Positions 1 through 8,631 of a stretch of DNA of 64,000 nt are shown here, piece after piece; the stretch's first letter is position 1; each line of letters starts with the position of its first letter. Below the pieces are notes generated by a model that saw nothing but the letters and a program-made list of their open reading frames with translations, was not told the origin of the DNA and did not search any database. Made by a program: the position numbers and the translations under genes. This DNA is from Desulfovibrio sp. (GTDB lineage Bacteria; Desulfobacterota; Desulfovibrionia; Desulfovibrionales; Desulfovibrionaceae): NCBI GenBank assembly GCA_016208105.1, contig JACQYS010000002.1:1-64000 (forward strand), read 5' to 3'.

Positions 1-65
1 GCCTTTTCGGTTCCGAACCGGCGCTGGAATGTAATCAGGTCCATATCGTGGTAAGGTTTGGCCAT
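1..65 (-). CDS. N-terminus of an IS1595-type transposase (partial, runs off the window)
   Basis: Only the first 21 codons lie in the window. The reading begins MAKPYHDMDLITFQRRFG, which resembles the start of IS1595-family transposases just before their N-terminal zinc ribbon. A strong GAGGAGG ribosome-binding site at 72-78 sits six bases before the ATG, which supports this start. The assignment rests on a short match recalled from the family, so it is tentative; the rest of the gene and the terminal repeats are outside the window or were not identified. Confidence 0.45.
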   Translation of the reverse strand, partial: MAKPYHDMDLITFQRRFGTEK

Positions 66-195
66 GGCGAGCCTCCTCAACAGTCTAGATTCTTTCTATA
101 AAGTATGGAAATTGCGGAGCGAAGGCAATAGCCACGTAAAGTTATGTAACGTTTCCTATAAATGATACTGTAACTGAACGGAGATTGTTGCAACA

Positions 196-972
196 ATGCA
201 CGACAAATACGATACAACGTCAAGAAAGAACATGGATAACGTCGTAACGGGGCGTAAACCAGTTCTGGAACTGGTGGGCAGGGATCCTGGCAGCATCGAA
301 CAGGTGCTCCTCCGGCAAGGGCTCAAGGGGCAGGACATAAAAGAACTGATTGATGCATGCAAGGCGCATGGTGTGCGTTTCAGATTCCTCCCTGAAGACG
401 CTCTCAGCCGTAGCGTCCCTGGTTGCAGGCAGGGAGTCGCGGCCTTTGTCGCAGCCAGGGCGTTCATTTCATTGGAAGAACTGCTTCACGGCGCAAGAAG
501 AGCACCATTGCCGGTCGTTCTTGCCTTAGACCAAGTGCAGGACCCAGGCAATGTTGGAAGCTTGGCCAGGACACTCCTTGCACTCGGCGGCGGAGGGCTC
601 ATAGTGCCCAAGCATCACGGTGCACGCTTGGGTGGGGCCGCGTCAAAAGCGTCCGCCGGTGCACTGGAGCGCCTGCCGGTACATCACTGTGTGAATCTTT
701 CCCGGGACCTGGAAGAATGCGCCGAGGCGGGGTTCACCATCTGCAAGGCCGAGGCCGGCCCTGAGGGGCGAAATGTGTTCACCGCAACATTCGATTTCCC
801 CCTGGTGCTGGTGCTGGGCGGAGAGGAAAAAGGGGTCCGGCCGGGAGTGGCCAAGCGTTGCGATCAAAGCCTGTTCATCCCTATGCCCGGCAACTTCGAA
901 TCCTTGAACGTGGCTCAGGCCGGAGCCATCGTGCTCGGTCAGATGGCCAGGCAGTCTCTTATCAAAGCGTAG
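196..972 (+). CDS. rlmB: 23S rRNA 2'-O-ribose methyltransferase, RlmB/TrmH type (SPOUT)
   Basis: A SPOUT-class RNA methyltransferase expected to methylate the ribose of a guanosine in 23S rRNA with S-adenosylmethionine. The 258-residue protein has an N-terminal substrate-binding part (GRKPVLELV near residue 17) and the three TrmH motifs: LDQVQDPGNVGSLART near residue 113, LGGEEKGVRPG near 206 and LFIPMPGNFESLNVAQAG near 226, which form the trefoil-knot cofactor site. The ATG at 196 has only a weak GGAG at about 12 bases; an in-frame ATG at 232 gives MDNVVTGRKP, a more typical family start, so the true start may be 232. It is convergent with the pseudouridine synthase gene downstream. RlmB versus another TrmH paralogue cannot be settled from sequence alone. 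Confidence 0.85.
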   Translation: MHDKYDTTSRKNMDNVVTGRKPVLELVGRDPGSIEQVLLRQGLKGQDIKELIDACKAHGVRFRFLPEDALSRSVPGCRQGVAAFVAARAFISLEELLHGARRAPLPVVLALDQVQDPGNVGSLARTLLALGGGGLIVPKHHGARLGGAASKASAGALERLPVHHCVNLSRDLEECAEAGFTICKAEAGPEGRNVFTATFDFPLVLVLGGEEKGVRPGVAKRCDQSLFIPMPGNFESLNVAQAGAIVLGQMARQSLIKA

Positions 973-1031
973 AGACGCAGCGGAGTGATTTTCCCGGCCT
1001 GCCGGGAGCCAAGGCTTGTGGAACCAGATGT

Positions 1032-1991
1032 TTATTCAGGCGGGGTCCCGGCGGCCCACTCCCCAGCCCATGGAGCGGGACAGACGAAGGTCTGGTCCGC
1101 GAGAGACAGGCGCCAGGCATGCAGGTACATGGGGGGAGGGCCTCCCCCGTACTTTGCATCGCCGACAATTGGGTGGCCCCGCGAGGCGAGCTGGGTCCGT
1201 ATTTGATGCGTGCGTCCGGTGAATAACCGTACCTTGAGAAGCGTCCTCTCCGCTTCAATGACAAGCGGCAGGGCCTGCAATCTGGCCTCCTTGCCTGTCT
1301 CTTTGACCTCTCCCTCCGAGTTCAATTTGCCTTTCCCCATTCTGTTGCTGGGCACCATTTTTTCGCGTCCAACAGGGCCAGCTTTTTCCAGGTGGTCGGT
1401 GAACTCTGCGGGTTCTCCCTGCGCGGAGAGGGTCCACCGGCCCCTCACCCAGCACAGATATTCTTTTACGGCCCGCCTGCTCTTGAAGGCTTCGTGCGCA
1501 TGGGTCAAGGCCCAGTGGGTCTTGGCGACCAGAAGCACACCAGAGGTATCGCGGTCCAGACGATGTGCTATGGAGGGAACGAAGGGTGCCGCGGCATAGG
1601 CCTTGGCAAGGCGGGTCTGCACAGAATCCGTCCAACCGCTGCCAGGGTGAACCGGCAGGCCAGTTGGCTTGGCGATAACCAGCCAGTCTTCTGTTTCCGC
1701 CAGTATGACGAGATCAAGCGGCGCGGGATCTTGAAAGTATACGTCGAGAGACCCAACCCTGTCGGTCCGCCCCTGGGGAACCTCGGCAAAAGGCGGCAGA
1801 CGGACGGTCTGACCCTTAGCCAGCCGGTCAAAAGGTTTAACCCTTTTCCCGTCCACTCGGATTTGGCCGGTGCGAATCCAGCGCATGAAGACCGAGCCGG
1901 GCACGTCCTTGCCCAATACCCGGGAGAGGTACTGCAGGAGCTTTTGGCCTGCCTCGGCATGAGAAACAATGAGATGCATGGGACCGGACAC
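1032..1991 (-). CDS. RluA-family pseudouridine synthase (RluC/RluD-like)
   Basis: Isomerises uridine to pseudouridine in RNA, most likely 23S rRNA. The 319-residue protein starts with an S4-like RNA-binding domain (residues about 10-75, with GQIRVDGKRVKPFDRL) and continues with the RluA catalytic domain. The catalytic aspartate is in HRLDRDTSG near residue 145, and the family motif GRTHQIRTQLASRGHPIVGD is near residue 265. An in-frame ATG four codons downstream (MHLIVSHAEAG) is an alternative start. The target uridine cannot be assigned. It is convergent with rlmB on the left; on the right, the terminator of the exported-protein cluster lies beyond its 5' end. Confidence 0.88.
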   Translation of the reverse strand: MSGPMHLIVSHAEAGQKLLQYLSRVLGKDVPGSVFMRWIRTGQIRVDGKRVKPFDRLAKGQTVRLPPFAEVPQGRTDRVGSLDVYFQDPAPLDLVILAETEDWLVIAKPTGLPVHPGSGWTDSVQTRLAKAYAAAPFVPSIAHRLDRDTSGVLLVAKTHWALTHAHEAFKSRRAVKEYLCWVRGRWTLSAQGEPAEFTDHLEKAGPVGREKMVPSNRMGKGKLNSEGEVKETGKEARLQALPLVIEAERTLLKVRLFTGRTHQIRTQLASRGHPIVGDAKYGGGPPPMYLHAWRLSLADQTFVCPAPWAGEWAAGTPPE

Positions 1992-2101
1992 GTCGCCCTC
2001 CGCTCGGAGGTATGTCGTGCCGTCTCGCCAGGGTCAAGCTCCCGTGTGGAGTATCCTTCAAGGCAATAGAATTACAGAAAAGAGGGCGAGGAATAGGCAA
2101 G

Positions 2102-2132
2102 AAAAAAGGGGGAGGCATTCGCCTCCCCCTTT
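2102..2132 (-). terminator. Rho-independent terminator of the exported-protein cluster
   Basis: A 12-bp stem (2105-2116 with 2121-2132, loop ATTC) is followed on the minus strand by a run of six T. It sits directly behind the stop codon of the gene ending at 2140, so it should end transcripts of the minus-strand cluster. Confidence 0.85.
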
Positions 2133-2139
2133 GTCCACG

Positions 2140-3003
2140 CTATTGCGCGGGTTTGCCGGTCATGTCCTGAGGCGGCTGCGAGCCGGGGACGCCCAATTCC
2201 ATATACTGGGTCTTGGCTCCAGGGTCCCTGGTGAGGTCCACCTTGCCGCCCTGGTTCTGGGGCGTGGACAGCTCGTCCACCTGTGCTCCGCGGCCGATCA
2301 CGGAGATGATGTTCTCTTCCTTGTAGACCAGCAGATTGCCCAGAAGATCACGCACCTTGCGGGCATCCATCTCCAGACGGACAAAGGCCATGCCGCTTGC
2401 GTCCCAGCCCCAGCCCCTGTTGGCGTCGTCTATGCGGGGATTGGGGATGTAGGCGCCGTACACTGCCGCTGCTATCCGGGACTTGTTGGAGTCACGGGCG
2501 AGGACGCCGTTTTCCGCGGTTGAGCGGGAAAAGATCTTTTCGCCAACCAGGGCCGCGCCCATTTCGTCATAGGCATTGATCATTGCGGCGCGAAGAGCCC
2601 TCAGGGGAGGCCTCGATGTCTCGGTCATGGTGCCGAAACCAAAGCCTTCCACGCGTACGTCCTTGAAGGAGAGCTTTTCTCCGAGCACGTTTATGATATC
2701 GCCGTTCAAGTCGATGTAGCCCACGGCCAGGGCGATGTCCTTGGTCTTGTCGTAGATGACCTGCTTGACCTTGATGTCCTTGATCACGGCCTGGGCCTTC
2801 ACGTCGGCCTTGTACTGGGCGTCCTCGGTGAGCCCGAATTCACCCTGGCTTTTCACTTTGTACCCGATGATCGTCTCGATGATCATCCGTTTCATGTCCT
2901 GGACGGCCATCTTTTCGCTCATGAGCTGCTTGTTTCCCTGGGCCATGGCCTGGCCGGAGAGGGCCAGGAACAGGGCCAGGAGCAGAACTGTGGCTCGGCG
3001 CAT
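2140..3003 (-). CDS. exported protein of unknown function (LPP20/FlgT-like flavour)
   Basis: A 287-residue protein with a clear Sec signal peptide (MRRATVLLLALFLALSGQAMA), so it acts outside the inner membrane. The ATG at 3003 is chosen because it opens the signal peptide and follows a GGAG site; the reading frame upstream is open but not signal-like. The mature protein begins AQGNKQLM, much like the mature start of the neighbour at 3305-3790 (AQGNKALM). The central part resembles small LPP20/FlgT-like domains found in envelope and flagellar accessory proteins, but this is an impression. Last gene of the cluster, followed by a terminator. Confidence 0.7.
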   Translation of the reverse strand: MRRATVLLLALFLALSGQAMAQGNKQLMSEKMAVQDMKRMIIETIIGYKVKSQGEFGLTEDAQYKADVKAQAVIKDIKVKQVIYDKTKDIALAVGYIDLNGDIINVLGEKLSFKDVRVEGFGFGTMTETSRPPLRALRAAMINAYDEMGAALVGEKIFSRSTAENGVLARDSNKSRIAAAVYGAYIPNPRIDDANRGWGWDASGMAFVRLEMDARKVRDLLGNLLVYKEENIISVIGRGAQVDELSTPQNQGGKVDLTRDPGAKTQYMELGVPGSQPPQDMTGKPAQ

Positions 3004-3014
3004 TGTGGTCTCCT

Positions 3015-3257
3015 TTATTCGAACAGGCTTTTGAGCCGTTCCCAAAACGTGGGTTCCGGGGCCTTGGCGGCCGGGGCCGGCTCCAGGGTGGATTCGGAAG
3101 GGACTGCGGGTGCACGCATCGGGACGGGCACAGGCAAAGAGGCATAGGTGAGCCGCGGCAGCTCGCGCGGGGCAAAGACGCCCTCGAGCGGCGATGCCCA
3201 CGTTCTGGCCGGGACAGCTAGTGCCAGAATAATGATAAAGTAACGAAATTTCGTCAT
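3015..3257 (-). CDS. small exported proline-rich protein
   Basis: An 80-residue protein with an N-terminal signal peptide (FRYFIIILALAVPARTWAS) followed by a Pro/Ala-rich linker and a short C-terminal helix (PTFWERLKSLFE). No domain is recognised. It lies 11 bases before the next gene of the same strand, so it is probably co-transcribed. The sequence looks like a periplasmic or envelope-tethered peptide; function unknown. Confidence 0.6.
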   Translation of the reverse strand: MTKFRYFIIILALAVPARTWASPLEGVFAPRELPRLTYASLPVPVPMRAPAVPSESTLEPAPAAKAPEPTFWERLKSLFE

Positions 3258-3304
3258 GCGTGGCTCTCTCAGTACTCTTTCACACAGGAAAGCAAGGCCC
3301 GTGC

Positions 3305-3790
3305 CTACGGCTTGGTCCCCTTAGGAGCCGCTTTGTAGTCAGGCACACCATTCGTAACGGTAATGGTTTCGCGCATGGTGGTGCCCGTCTGTATGGTGCC
3401 GGATTCGCGGACCGGACCGGTCCCGGGGTCCCGGGGCCCGAACACCGGGTCGGACGTCTGGGGTCTTTGCCCGGCAGGGGTGTCTTTGACCACCACGGAG
3501 TCGATCCGCACCTTGGCGGCGTCGGGTTTTCTCGGGTCTGGCTTCACAGTGGCCTCAAACGTTATGGTGCCGTTGTGGGGAACGGCTCCCTGGCGTTTGA
3601 GCTCCTTGTACACTTCGTCCTTGGTCTGCTGCTTCTTGCGAGCCCAATCTTCCATCAGAGCCTTGTTGCCCTGGGCATTGGCCGGCTGAGCACAAAGGCT
3701 CCATGCAATCGCAACCACGGCCAGAAGAGCGATTGAACAACGGGTGCAACAATTGCGAAGGCGGTATCTTGAAAAAAACTGTCGTGCCAT
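3305..3790 (-). CDS. exported hypothetical protein
   Basis: A 161-residue protein. The first 40 residues are a long signal peptide: a basic n-region, then SIALLAVVAIAWSLCA and a predicted cleavage before AQGNK. The rest is hydrophilic, with a Lys-rich helix (ARKKQQTKDEVYKELKRQG) and a beta-rich tail. The AQGNK-LM mature start matches that of the last gene of the cluster, which suggests a shared ancestry of that end only. No known domain. Confidence 0.6.
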   Translation of the reverse strand: MARQFFSRYRLRNCCTRCSIALLAVVAIAWSLCAQPANAQGNKALMEDWARKKQQTKDEVYKELKRQGAVPHNGTITFEATVKPDPRKPDAAKVRIDSVVVKDTPAGQRPQTSDPVFGPRDPGTGPVRESGTIQTGTTMRETITVTNGVPDYKAAPKGTKP

Positions 3791-3897
3791 TGGGGTATCC
3801 GTTTACGGTCCGTCCGCGTCCTGCCGTGTGGCAAGCTCCGCTTGCGGCTCCCGGTTCTTATTGCCGGAAGCCGCAAACGGTGCGGATGTATTCGTTT

Positions 3898-4539
3898 CTA
3901 GAACTGGCCAGGGGCGAGCGGAGCAGCCCCGCCCTGCAGCGATTCCATCGGTGCGCCTTGCACCTTGCGTTTGGGTGTGGCCTTTCCAGGCTTGCCGCAG
4001 GTCTTCTTGGCCTGGTCGAGCTCGCTCTTGAGGGCAAGATTGGCCGAGTCCACGTTCAGGCCCCGTTGGAAGGCTTCAAGCGCCTCGGGGCAGTTCGATT
4101 CCATGACATAGATGCGGCCCAGGGCCAAGTAGACCTCCGGGTTGATGGAAGCCAGGTTCTTGGCTGCCTCCAGGTTGCGCTTGGCCTCGGCGAAGTTGGC
4201 CTCCCTGTACAGGAGAATGCCCAGGGACTCGCGCGCGTACAGATGCCCGGGATTTAAGTTGAGCACTTCCACGAAACTTTTCTTGGCATTGCCCAGCATG
4301 TTGAGCTTCCAGTAGGACAGGCCAAGATAGTAGTGGGCGTCCTGCATGCTGGGGCTCTTGCCTGCGGCCATCTCAAAGTACTGCGCTGCCTGCTGGAAGC
4401 TTTCCGTCTTGTAGGCACGCAACCCGGAGTCGAAATATTCCTGGGCCGTGGGTTCGGGGGGTGGGGGCGGGGCCTTCTTGGCGCAGCCCAGACCCACCAG
4501 GGTCAGGAGCAGAATAAAAAGTGCAAGGGACTTTCTCAT
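3898..4539 (-). CDS. TPR-repeat lipoprotein
   Basis: A 213-residue lipoprotein: signal peptide with lipobox LVGLGC (acylated Cys near residue 19), a Pro-rich stretch, then three to four tetratricopeptide repeats (for example AQEYFDSGLRAYKTESFQQAA, NPGHLYARESLGILLYREAN and NPEVYLALGRIYVMESNCPEALEAF, read as overlapping repeat units) and a basic tail. TPR lipoproteins usually scaffold envelope complexes, as PilF or BamD do. No sequence feature ties it to either. It lies 11 bases downstream of the CsgG-like lipoprotein gene. Confidence 0.75.
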   Translation of the reverse strand: MRKSLALFILLLTLVGLGCAKKAPPPPPEPTAQEYFDSGLRAYKTESFQQAAQYFEMAAGKSPSMQDAHYYLGLSYWKLNMLGNAKKSFVEVLNLNPGHLYARESLGILLYREANFAEAKRNLEAAKNLASINPEVYLALGRIYVMESNCPEALEAFQRGLNVDSANLALKSELDQAKKTCGKPGKATPKRKVQGAPMESLQGGAAPLAPGQF

Positions 4540-4550
4540 GTGTGTCCTCT

Positions 4551-5312
4551 CTATTTCAGCTTGTCGATGTCAGCCACGCAGCGCTGAATGAGGCGCTGGA
4601 CCAGGCTGTCCAGGGTTTGGATTTTGGTGGAAGAGGAGCTGACTCCCAGAGCGCCGCCGCCCTTGGAGGAGATTTCCATCTTGTCCTCGTAGTACCCGGT
4701 GGCCTTCTGTTCGCCGGTATTGGCGTCGAGCACCTTGTAGCGCATGCCCACGATCCACACGCCGCTGGCTTCCTGGGCGTGAACGGAGCCCACTCCGGCG
4801 CCGGTGGCAGTGCCGGCAACCCAGCTGTTGCTGGCGGAACCCACGGCGGAGCCGGCGATGATGCCCAGGTAGGTGCCGTCGAACTTGCGTTCGGCCTGGG
4901 CCACAGGCTCGGCGCGGATCACGTCGAAGCGCACAAGCCAGTTGGTGGCCTGCATCTTGCCTTTCTTGAACTTCTTCAGGGTGTTTGCGTCGCCCATGTT
5001 GGCGGCCACCTCGATCTCCTGGATCATGGAGCCGAGATCTTGGCGTTCGAGCACCTGGAAGTTGTCCTTGCTAAGTTCGATCTCAGCGAAATCGGCGATG
5101 TTGTTGGGGCCGTATTTCTGCGTAAAGGTGGCGTTCATGGACTTGACCGCTCCGGGAATGACCACCAGTTGCGGACCAGGCTTGCCCTGGTTTGCATAAA
5201 CCACGGGCTGGTACATTTCCTGGTCGGCCTGCTGGTTGGCTTCTTTCGAAGCGGACTGGCAGCCCGCCAGCAGGGCAAGAACGATCAGAACTGCAAATGC
5301 GCGATAGGTCAT
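4551..5312 (-). CDS. lipoprotein with CsgG/LpoB-like features
   Basis: A 253-residue protein with signal peptide and lipobox LALLAGC (Cys18). The body has the pattern of the CsgG/LpoB envelope fold: DFAEIELSKDNFQVLERQDLGSMIQE near residue 100 (a residue-rich run on losing or gaining paralogues), a glycine-rich membrane-like segment (GIIAGSAVGSASNSW), and a C-terminal region ending in a conserved hydrophobic helix. It probably sits in the outer membrane or periplasm. Neighbours are all exported proteins on the same strand. The CsgG-like reading is moderate; the specific role is unknown. Confidence 0.65.
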   Translation of the reverse strand: MTYRAFAVLIVLALLAGCQSASKEANQQADQEMYQPVVYANQGKPGPQLVVIPGAVKSMNATFTQKYGPNNIADFAEIELSKDNFQVLERQDLGSMIQEIEVAANMGDANTLKKFKKGKMQATNWLVRFDVIRAEPVAQAERKFDGTYLGIIAGSAVGSASNSWVAGTATGAGVGSVHAQEASGVWIVGMRYKVLDANTGEQKATGYYEDKMEISSKGGGALGVSSSSTKIQTLDSLVQRLIQRCVADIDKLK

Positions 5313-5353
5313 GTCGGGTTCCCTCCCTCCAGGTGTCGAACTACCACCTTGCC

Positions 5354-6697
5354 TTAAAAGTTTTTCATCGCGTCAACCCCGGAAGCAGGCTTAGCACCGC
5401 CTTCCTCCGTGAGCTTCCTGGCCGTTTCCGGTGATAATTCGGCCACCTTCTTGAGCGTCTCTTCGCTTTTTACAACATCCTTGAGCCTCTCTGGAGCGGC
5501 TTGAACAAGGCCGGCCGGAGGGGCTTTTTGCAAAGTGTTCACGATGTCGGCCTGGGACTTGTAGCTGACCGTGACCACGGCTCCGTGGGCGGATTCCAGG
5601 GTCAGGGCGTCCCTGCCGAGCTTCTGGTTGAGCGGGGCCAGGATGGCCGACTGCAGGAACTGGTTGAAATTGGCCCGGCCACCCGCGAACTCGATTTCAA
5701 AAAGCGAGCCCCCGGCCCGGTCGAAATTGCGCAGATCGACGTTCAACACCGAACGCAGGCCGATGAACTCCTTGCGGAGCATCTGTCCGGCCTCGAAGCT
5801 GGGCAGCCCCTGCACCGTCAGCTGATACATGGCGGCCGGAGCCTGGAGGTGCTCTTCAAAGAACTCCTTGGAGAACTCGGAGCCGATGAGCTGGCCGATC
5901 TCTTTGATGGCCTGGTCCTCGTCCGGCCAGCTCTGCTTCTGGGGCACCTTGTTGTTGAAATAAATCTCTTCGCCAGTGTGGTTGTCCACGCACTTCACGC
6001 TCCAGGAGGTGAGCACGTACTTGGTTACCGTGAGTCCAGAGGCCTGAAGCTTGGCGGACACGGTCTTGAACTTGGCTTCGCCTGAGATGGTGAAGTCGGC
6101 CGCGGGCGCGGCACCAGTCTGGCCTGGCTGGGATGCGGACCACACCCTGTAGCCGAAGCCCTTGACCCGCTCCTTCAAGATGTTCTCGGCCACTTCGGAG
6201 CGTTCGGGCTTGATGTCCACGCCGCGCTCGGCGTCTCGGATGTTGATGGCCACCGCAATGCGGGGGTTGCCATAATCCTTGATGAGGCTCACCCGTTCCT
6301 GCTTGCCCATCTGGGAGAGCACATCCTTGACCTCGCCCACGTATACTTCCGCGGTCACCAGAAGATGCGCGAAGCCGTCTTCGCCCACCCACGGCTGGGA
6401 TTCCTTGACGATGCGCTTTATTATGCCTTGGGAGCGAGACAGCACCTTGTCGTGCACCAGGGTGTAGTTCTGCATCAGCGTCGAGGTCTCCATGTAGGAG
6501 CCCACGGCCTTTTCAATGACCTGGCGCTTGGCGTCCGCTCGCAGGTCCTCGATCATGAGGCCTTTGTCGCGCTTGTAGGTGTCGGCATTGGGGTCTGCCA
6601 GGCCTTCGGCCGTGACGGTGATGGTCTTGCCCTCCTGGGCTTGGACAGCCGGGCAAAACGCGCACAGCATGAGGACGGCGAGCATGAAAGCTCTCAT
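5354..6697 (-). CDS. exported protein with FlgT-like N-terminal domain
   Basis: A 447-residue exported protein; the signal peptide is MRAFMLAVLMLCAFCPAVQA, cleaved before QEGK. The start at 6697 is chosen because it opens the signal peptide. Residues about 20-150 resemble the N-terminal domain of FlgT-type proteins (RADAKRQVIEKAVGSYME, then SRSQGIIKRIVKE), and the middle resembles LPP20/CsgG-type domains. FlgT is a flagellar H-ring component in Vibrio, but no flagellar gene is near, so that role is not claimed. Largest gene of the cluster; the start of a shared pathway with the two lipoproteins is likely. Confidence 0.65.
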   Translation of the reverse strand: MRAFMLAVLMLCAFCPAVQAQEGKTITVTAEGLADPNADTYKRDKGLMIEDLRADAKRQVIEKAVGSYMETSTLMQNYTLVHDKVLSRSQGIIKRIVKESQPWVGEDGFAHLLVTAEVYVGEVKDVLSQMGKQERVSLIKDYGNPRIAVAINIRDAERGVDIKPERSEVAENILKERVKGFGYRVWSASQPGQTGAAPAADFTISGEAKFKTVSAKLQASGLTVTKYVLTSWSVKCVDNHTGEEIYFNNKVPQKQSWPDEDQAIKEIGQLIGSEFSKEFFEEHLQAPAAMYQLTVQGLPSFEAGQMLRKEFIGLRSVLNVDLRNFDRAGGSLFEIEFAGGRANFNQFLQSAILAPLNQKLGRDALTLESAHGAVVTVSYKSQADIVNTLQKAPPAGLVQAAPERLKDVVKSEETLKKVAELSPETARKLTEEGGAKPASGVDAMKNF

Positions 6698-6809
6698 TGT
6701 GTTCCTCTCGATTTTTGGGTGTCGTTTGCCCGCGGGCAGGCGGCTTAGGCCTTCACTTGGGAAACGAGTATTCTTGTTAAATAAAATGAATTGCCTCACC
6801 TGTGAAGAG

Positions 6810-7448
6810 TCATTTCGCCTTTCTGGCACAGAAATCGGAGTACAGTTTGGCCACGAGCTCATCGGCCTGGTCGTCGAGCACGGAGAGCGCCGCCCCGGTG
6901 ATGTCGGAACCAGCCCAGGATTGCCCGGAGGCCCTGACCGAAGAGATGGTCCTGCCGGAACCGTCGGACAGGGTGAGCATGATGTCCACGTTCACATCAT
7001 TGGCGCGCACCATCTTGTTGGCTCCGCTGCGCGCCGAGATGATGCCACGCAGGATGAAGCCCGCCCCGAGCTTTTTCGATGCGGCCATGGCCGCGTCCGG
7101 GTCGTTGTTCAATATGGCTTCGGCTTCGGCCCGGGCGATACGCGCGGTGATGGACTGTTGAGGGATGGTGTTCAACCCGATAGCCCGCAGCCTGGAATAG
7201 AGAGCCTCGAAAAGAACGCCCTGGTTGGACGCGTTGACGTTCTGCAAACCTTGCTGCTTTTCGGCGATCATGAGGGCGATGGTCTGGCCCTTGATGCTCT
7301 TGCGGCACGGCTCGGAGAGCATGGAGGCTATGCTGGACTGCTTTGCCTGCTTCGCGGCCGCTTCCTTGCCGGCTTCTTCCGAGAAGCTGAAGGCGAAGGC
7401 CTGCGCGGGCAGCAACACCGCCATAGCGAGCGTTAAGAACAGTCTCAT
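6810..7448 (-). CDS. exported hypothetical protein
   Basis: A 212-residue protein with signal peptide MRLFLTLAMAVLLPAQAFA. The mature part has a helical start (EEAGKEAAAKQAKQ), one or two cysteines (CRKSIKG, DFCARKAK) that could form a disulfide in the periplasm, and an alternating alpha/beta pattern (FILRGIISARSG, VNVDIMLTLSDGSG) like the CsgG/LpoB fold. It may therefore be a soluble relative of the lipoprotein at 4551-5312. Function unknown. Confidence 0.6.
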   Translation of the reverse strand: MRLFLTLAMAVLLPAQAFAFSFSEEAGKEAAAKQAKQSSIASMLSEPCRKSIKGQTIALMIAEKQQGLQNVNASNQGVLFEALYSRLRAIGLNTIPQQSITARIARAEAEAILNNDPDAAMAASKKLGAGFILRGIISARSGANKMVRANDVNVDIMLTLSDGSGRTISSVRASGQSWAGSDITGAALSVLDDQADELVAKLYSDFCARKAK

Positions 7449-7576
7449 GGTGTCACCTCATCGTTTGCCGGGTTTTACCGGTGGAGCCATTCGCGATGGC
7501 TCTGCGGGGTTTCCCGCTGGTGGAGTCGGGGGACTCCGGTACGTCTCAAAAGCGTGTAGTCAGGCTCATGTCCGGA

Positions 7577-8311
7577 TCAACCTCCGCCTCCGGGCAGCCC
7601 TCTGCGCGGCGGCGCCGGGTCGAAGTTTTCTCGCTTCGTGGCTGAAGAGCCGAAGCTTTGCTTCTCCTCGTCCGTGAGCGGGCGCACGCTTCCGGGCAGC
7701 TTGGGGCGCACCCAGGCCACATCGCCGGGTTTCTTCAGCACCAAAGTCTCGGTCTCGCTTTTGACAACCACTTCGTTCCCTGGCTTGGTTTCGCGCAGGG
7801 CGTGGAGTTCCGCTTCGATATCCGTGACCAGCTTGCCGCCGACGTTCTTCTGCTTGGTCTGAATCCAGTGGTCCGTGGTGGTTCCCCGGATACCGATGAC
7901 CGAGAGCGGGCTCTCGATTTTCAGGTTGTCCGGGTTCTGGGCCACCACCTTGCCGGTGACGAACCGGAAAATCCCCTTGCCCATGGAGATGACCTGCTTG
8001 GAATTATTCTTGTTGGCCTCGTCAAAGGAAAAGTCCTTGAGCGCGACCATGGACTCGGGTCCGATCTCCAGGGCGGAACCGTCCGCAAAGGCGATGCGGG
8101 CCTTGTCCTTGGCCGTGGGGGTGCTGATCACGTCCTGGGCAAACACGGGCGACCCCTTGGCCAGCTTGCGCGGCCCGTCCTGTCCCGTCTTGGCTTCGGC
8201 CTGTCCGGCCAAGTCGTCCACAGTGCCCGCCGGTTTGGGATTGTCGGCAAATGCCACCGCAGCCGCCAAGATGAGTGTCATAAAAATTACGAAATATCGT
8301 TGGCCTTTCAT
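7577..8311 (-). CDS. FecR-domain exported protein
   Basis: A 244-residue protein with a signal peptide (YFVIFMTLILAAAVAFA). Residues about 30-140 form a FecR-like domain: a VDDLAGQAEAKTGQDGPRKL strand pair, then IAFADGSALEIGPESMVAL and SPLSVIGIRGTT, the hallmark of stand-alone exported FecR proteins. Here it is not part of a sigma-factor/anti-sigma pair; such proteins are usually envelope beta-helix or adhesion-related. A Gly-rich tail ends the protein (RRGLPGGGG). It lies two bases downstream of the MerR gene, so the two are probably co-transcribed. Confidence 0.75.
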   Translation of the reverse strand: MKGQRYFVIFMTLILAAAVAFADNPKPAGTVDDLAGQAEAKTGQDGPRKLAKGSPVFAQDVISTPTAKDKARIAFADGSALEIGPESMVALKDFSFDEANKNNSKQVISMGKGIFRFVTGKVVAQNPDNLKIESPLSVIGIRGTTTDHWIQTKQKNVGGKLVTDIEAELHALRETKPGNEVVVKSETETLVLKKPGDVAWVRPKLPGSVRPLTDEEKQSFGSSATKRENFDPAPPRRGLPGGGG

Positions 8312-8313
8312 CT

Positions 8314-8631
8314 TCAGTCCTTTGGGTCGAGCAGGGAGCGGATTGCAAGAAGTTCACGTTCCACAAGGGTTTTCAGTTGATTCCCGCGTTCACGCTCAGC
8401 CAGCTTCCGGCGGGCTCCTTCAAGAGTCATGCCTTCTTCGTGGAGAAGCCGCTGGATGGTTTTGAGCAGGCGCAGGTGAGCCTCGGTGTAGACGCGCTGG
8501 CCTTTGGGCGTGCGGATAGGTTCAAGCGCCGGAAACTCCGTTTCCCAGAAGCGCAGAACGAATGGCTTAAGACCGAGTAGCCCGGCTATCTGCCCGATCT
8601 TGTATGTCTTCTTCGGTTTTTCGCCGCTCAC
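8314..8631 (-). CDS. MerR-family DNA-binding regulator
   Basis: A 105-residue MerR-type transcription factor: winged HTH at residues 8-75 (YKIGQIAGLLGLKPFVLRFW, then TPKGQRVYTEAHLRLLKTIQ) and a C-terminal coiled coil. It lacks the effector-binding cysteines of the metal sensors. The GTG at 8631 is preferred over an upstream ATG because GAGGA precedes it by six bases and the residues upstream are not family-like. Small stand-alone MerR proteins of this kind often follow tRNA synthetase genes; here it is the first gene of the minus-strand exported-protein cluster and may control it. Confidence 0.8.
   Translation of the reverse strand: MSGEKPKKTYKIGQIAGLLGLKPFVLRFWETEFPALEPIRTPKGQRVYTEAHLRLLKTIQRLLHEEGMTLEGARRKLAERERGNQLKTLVERELLAIRSLLDPKD

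Noticed and set aside
4521-5357. 278-residue open frame on the plus strand
   Set aside because: Antisense shadow of the lipoprotein gene, which has a clear lipobox.
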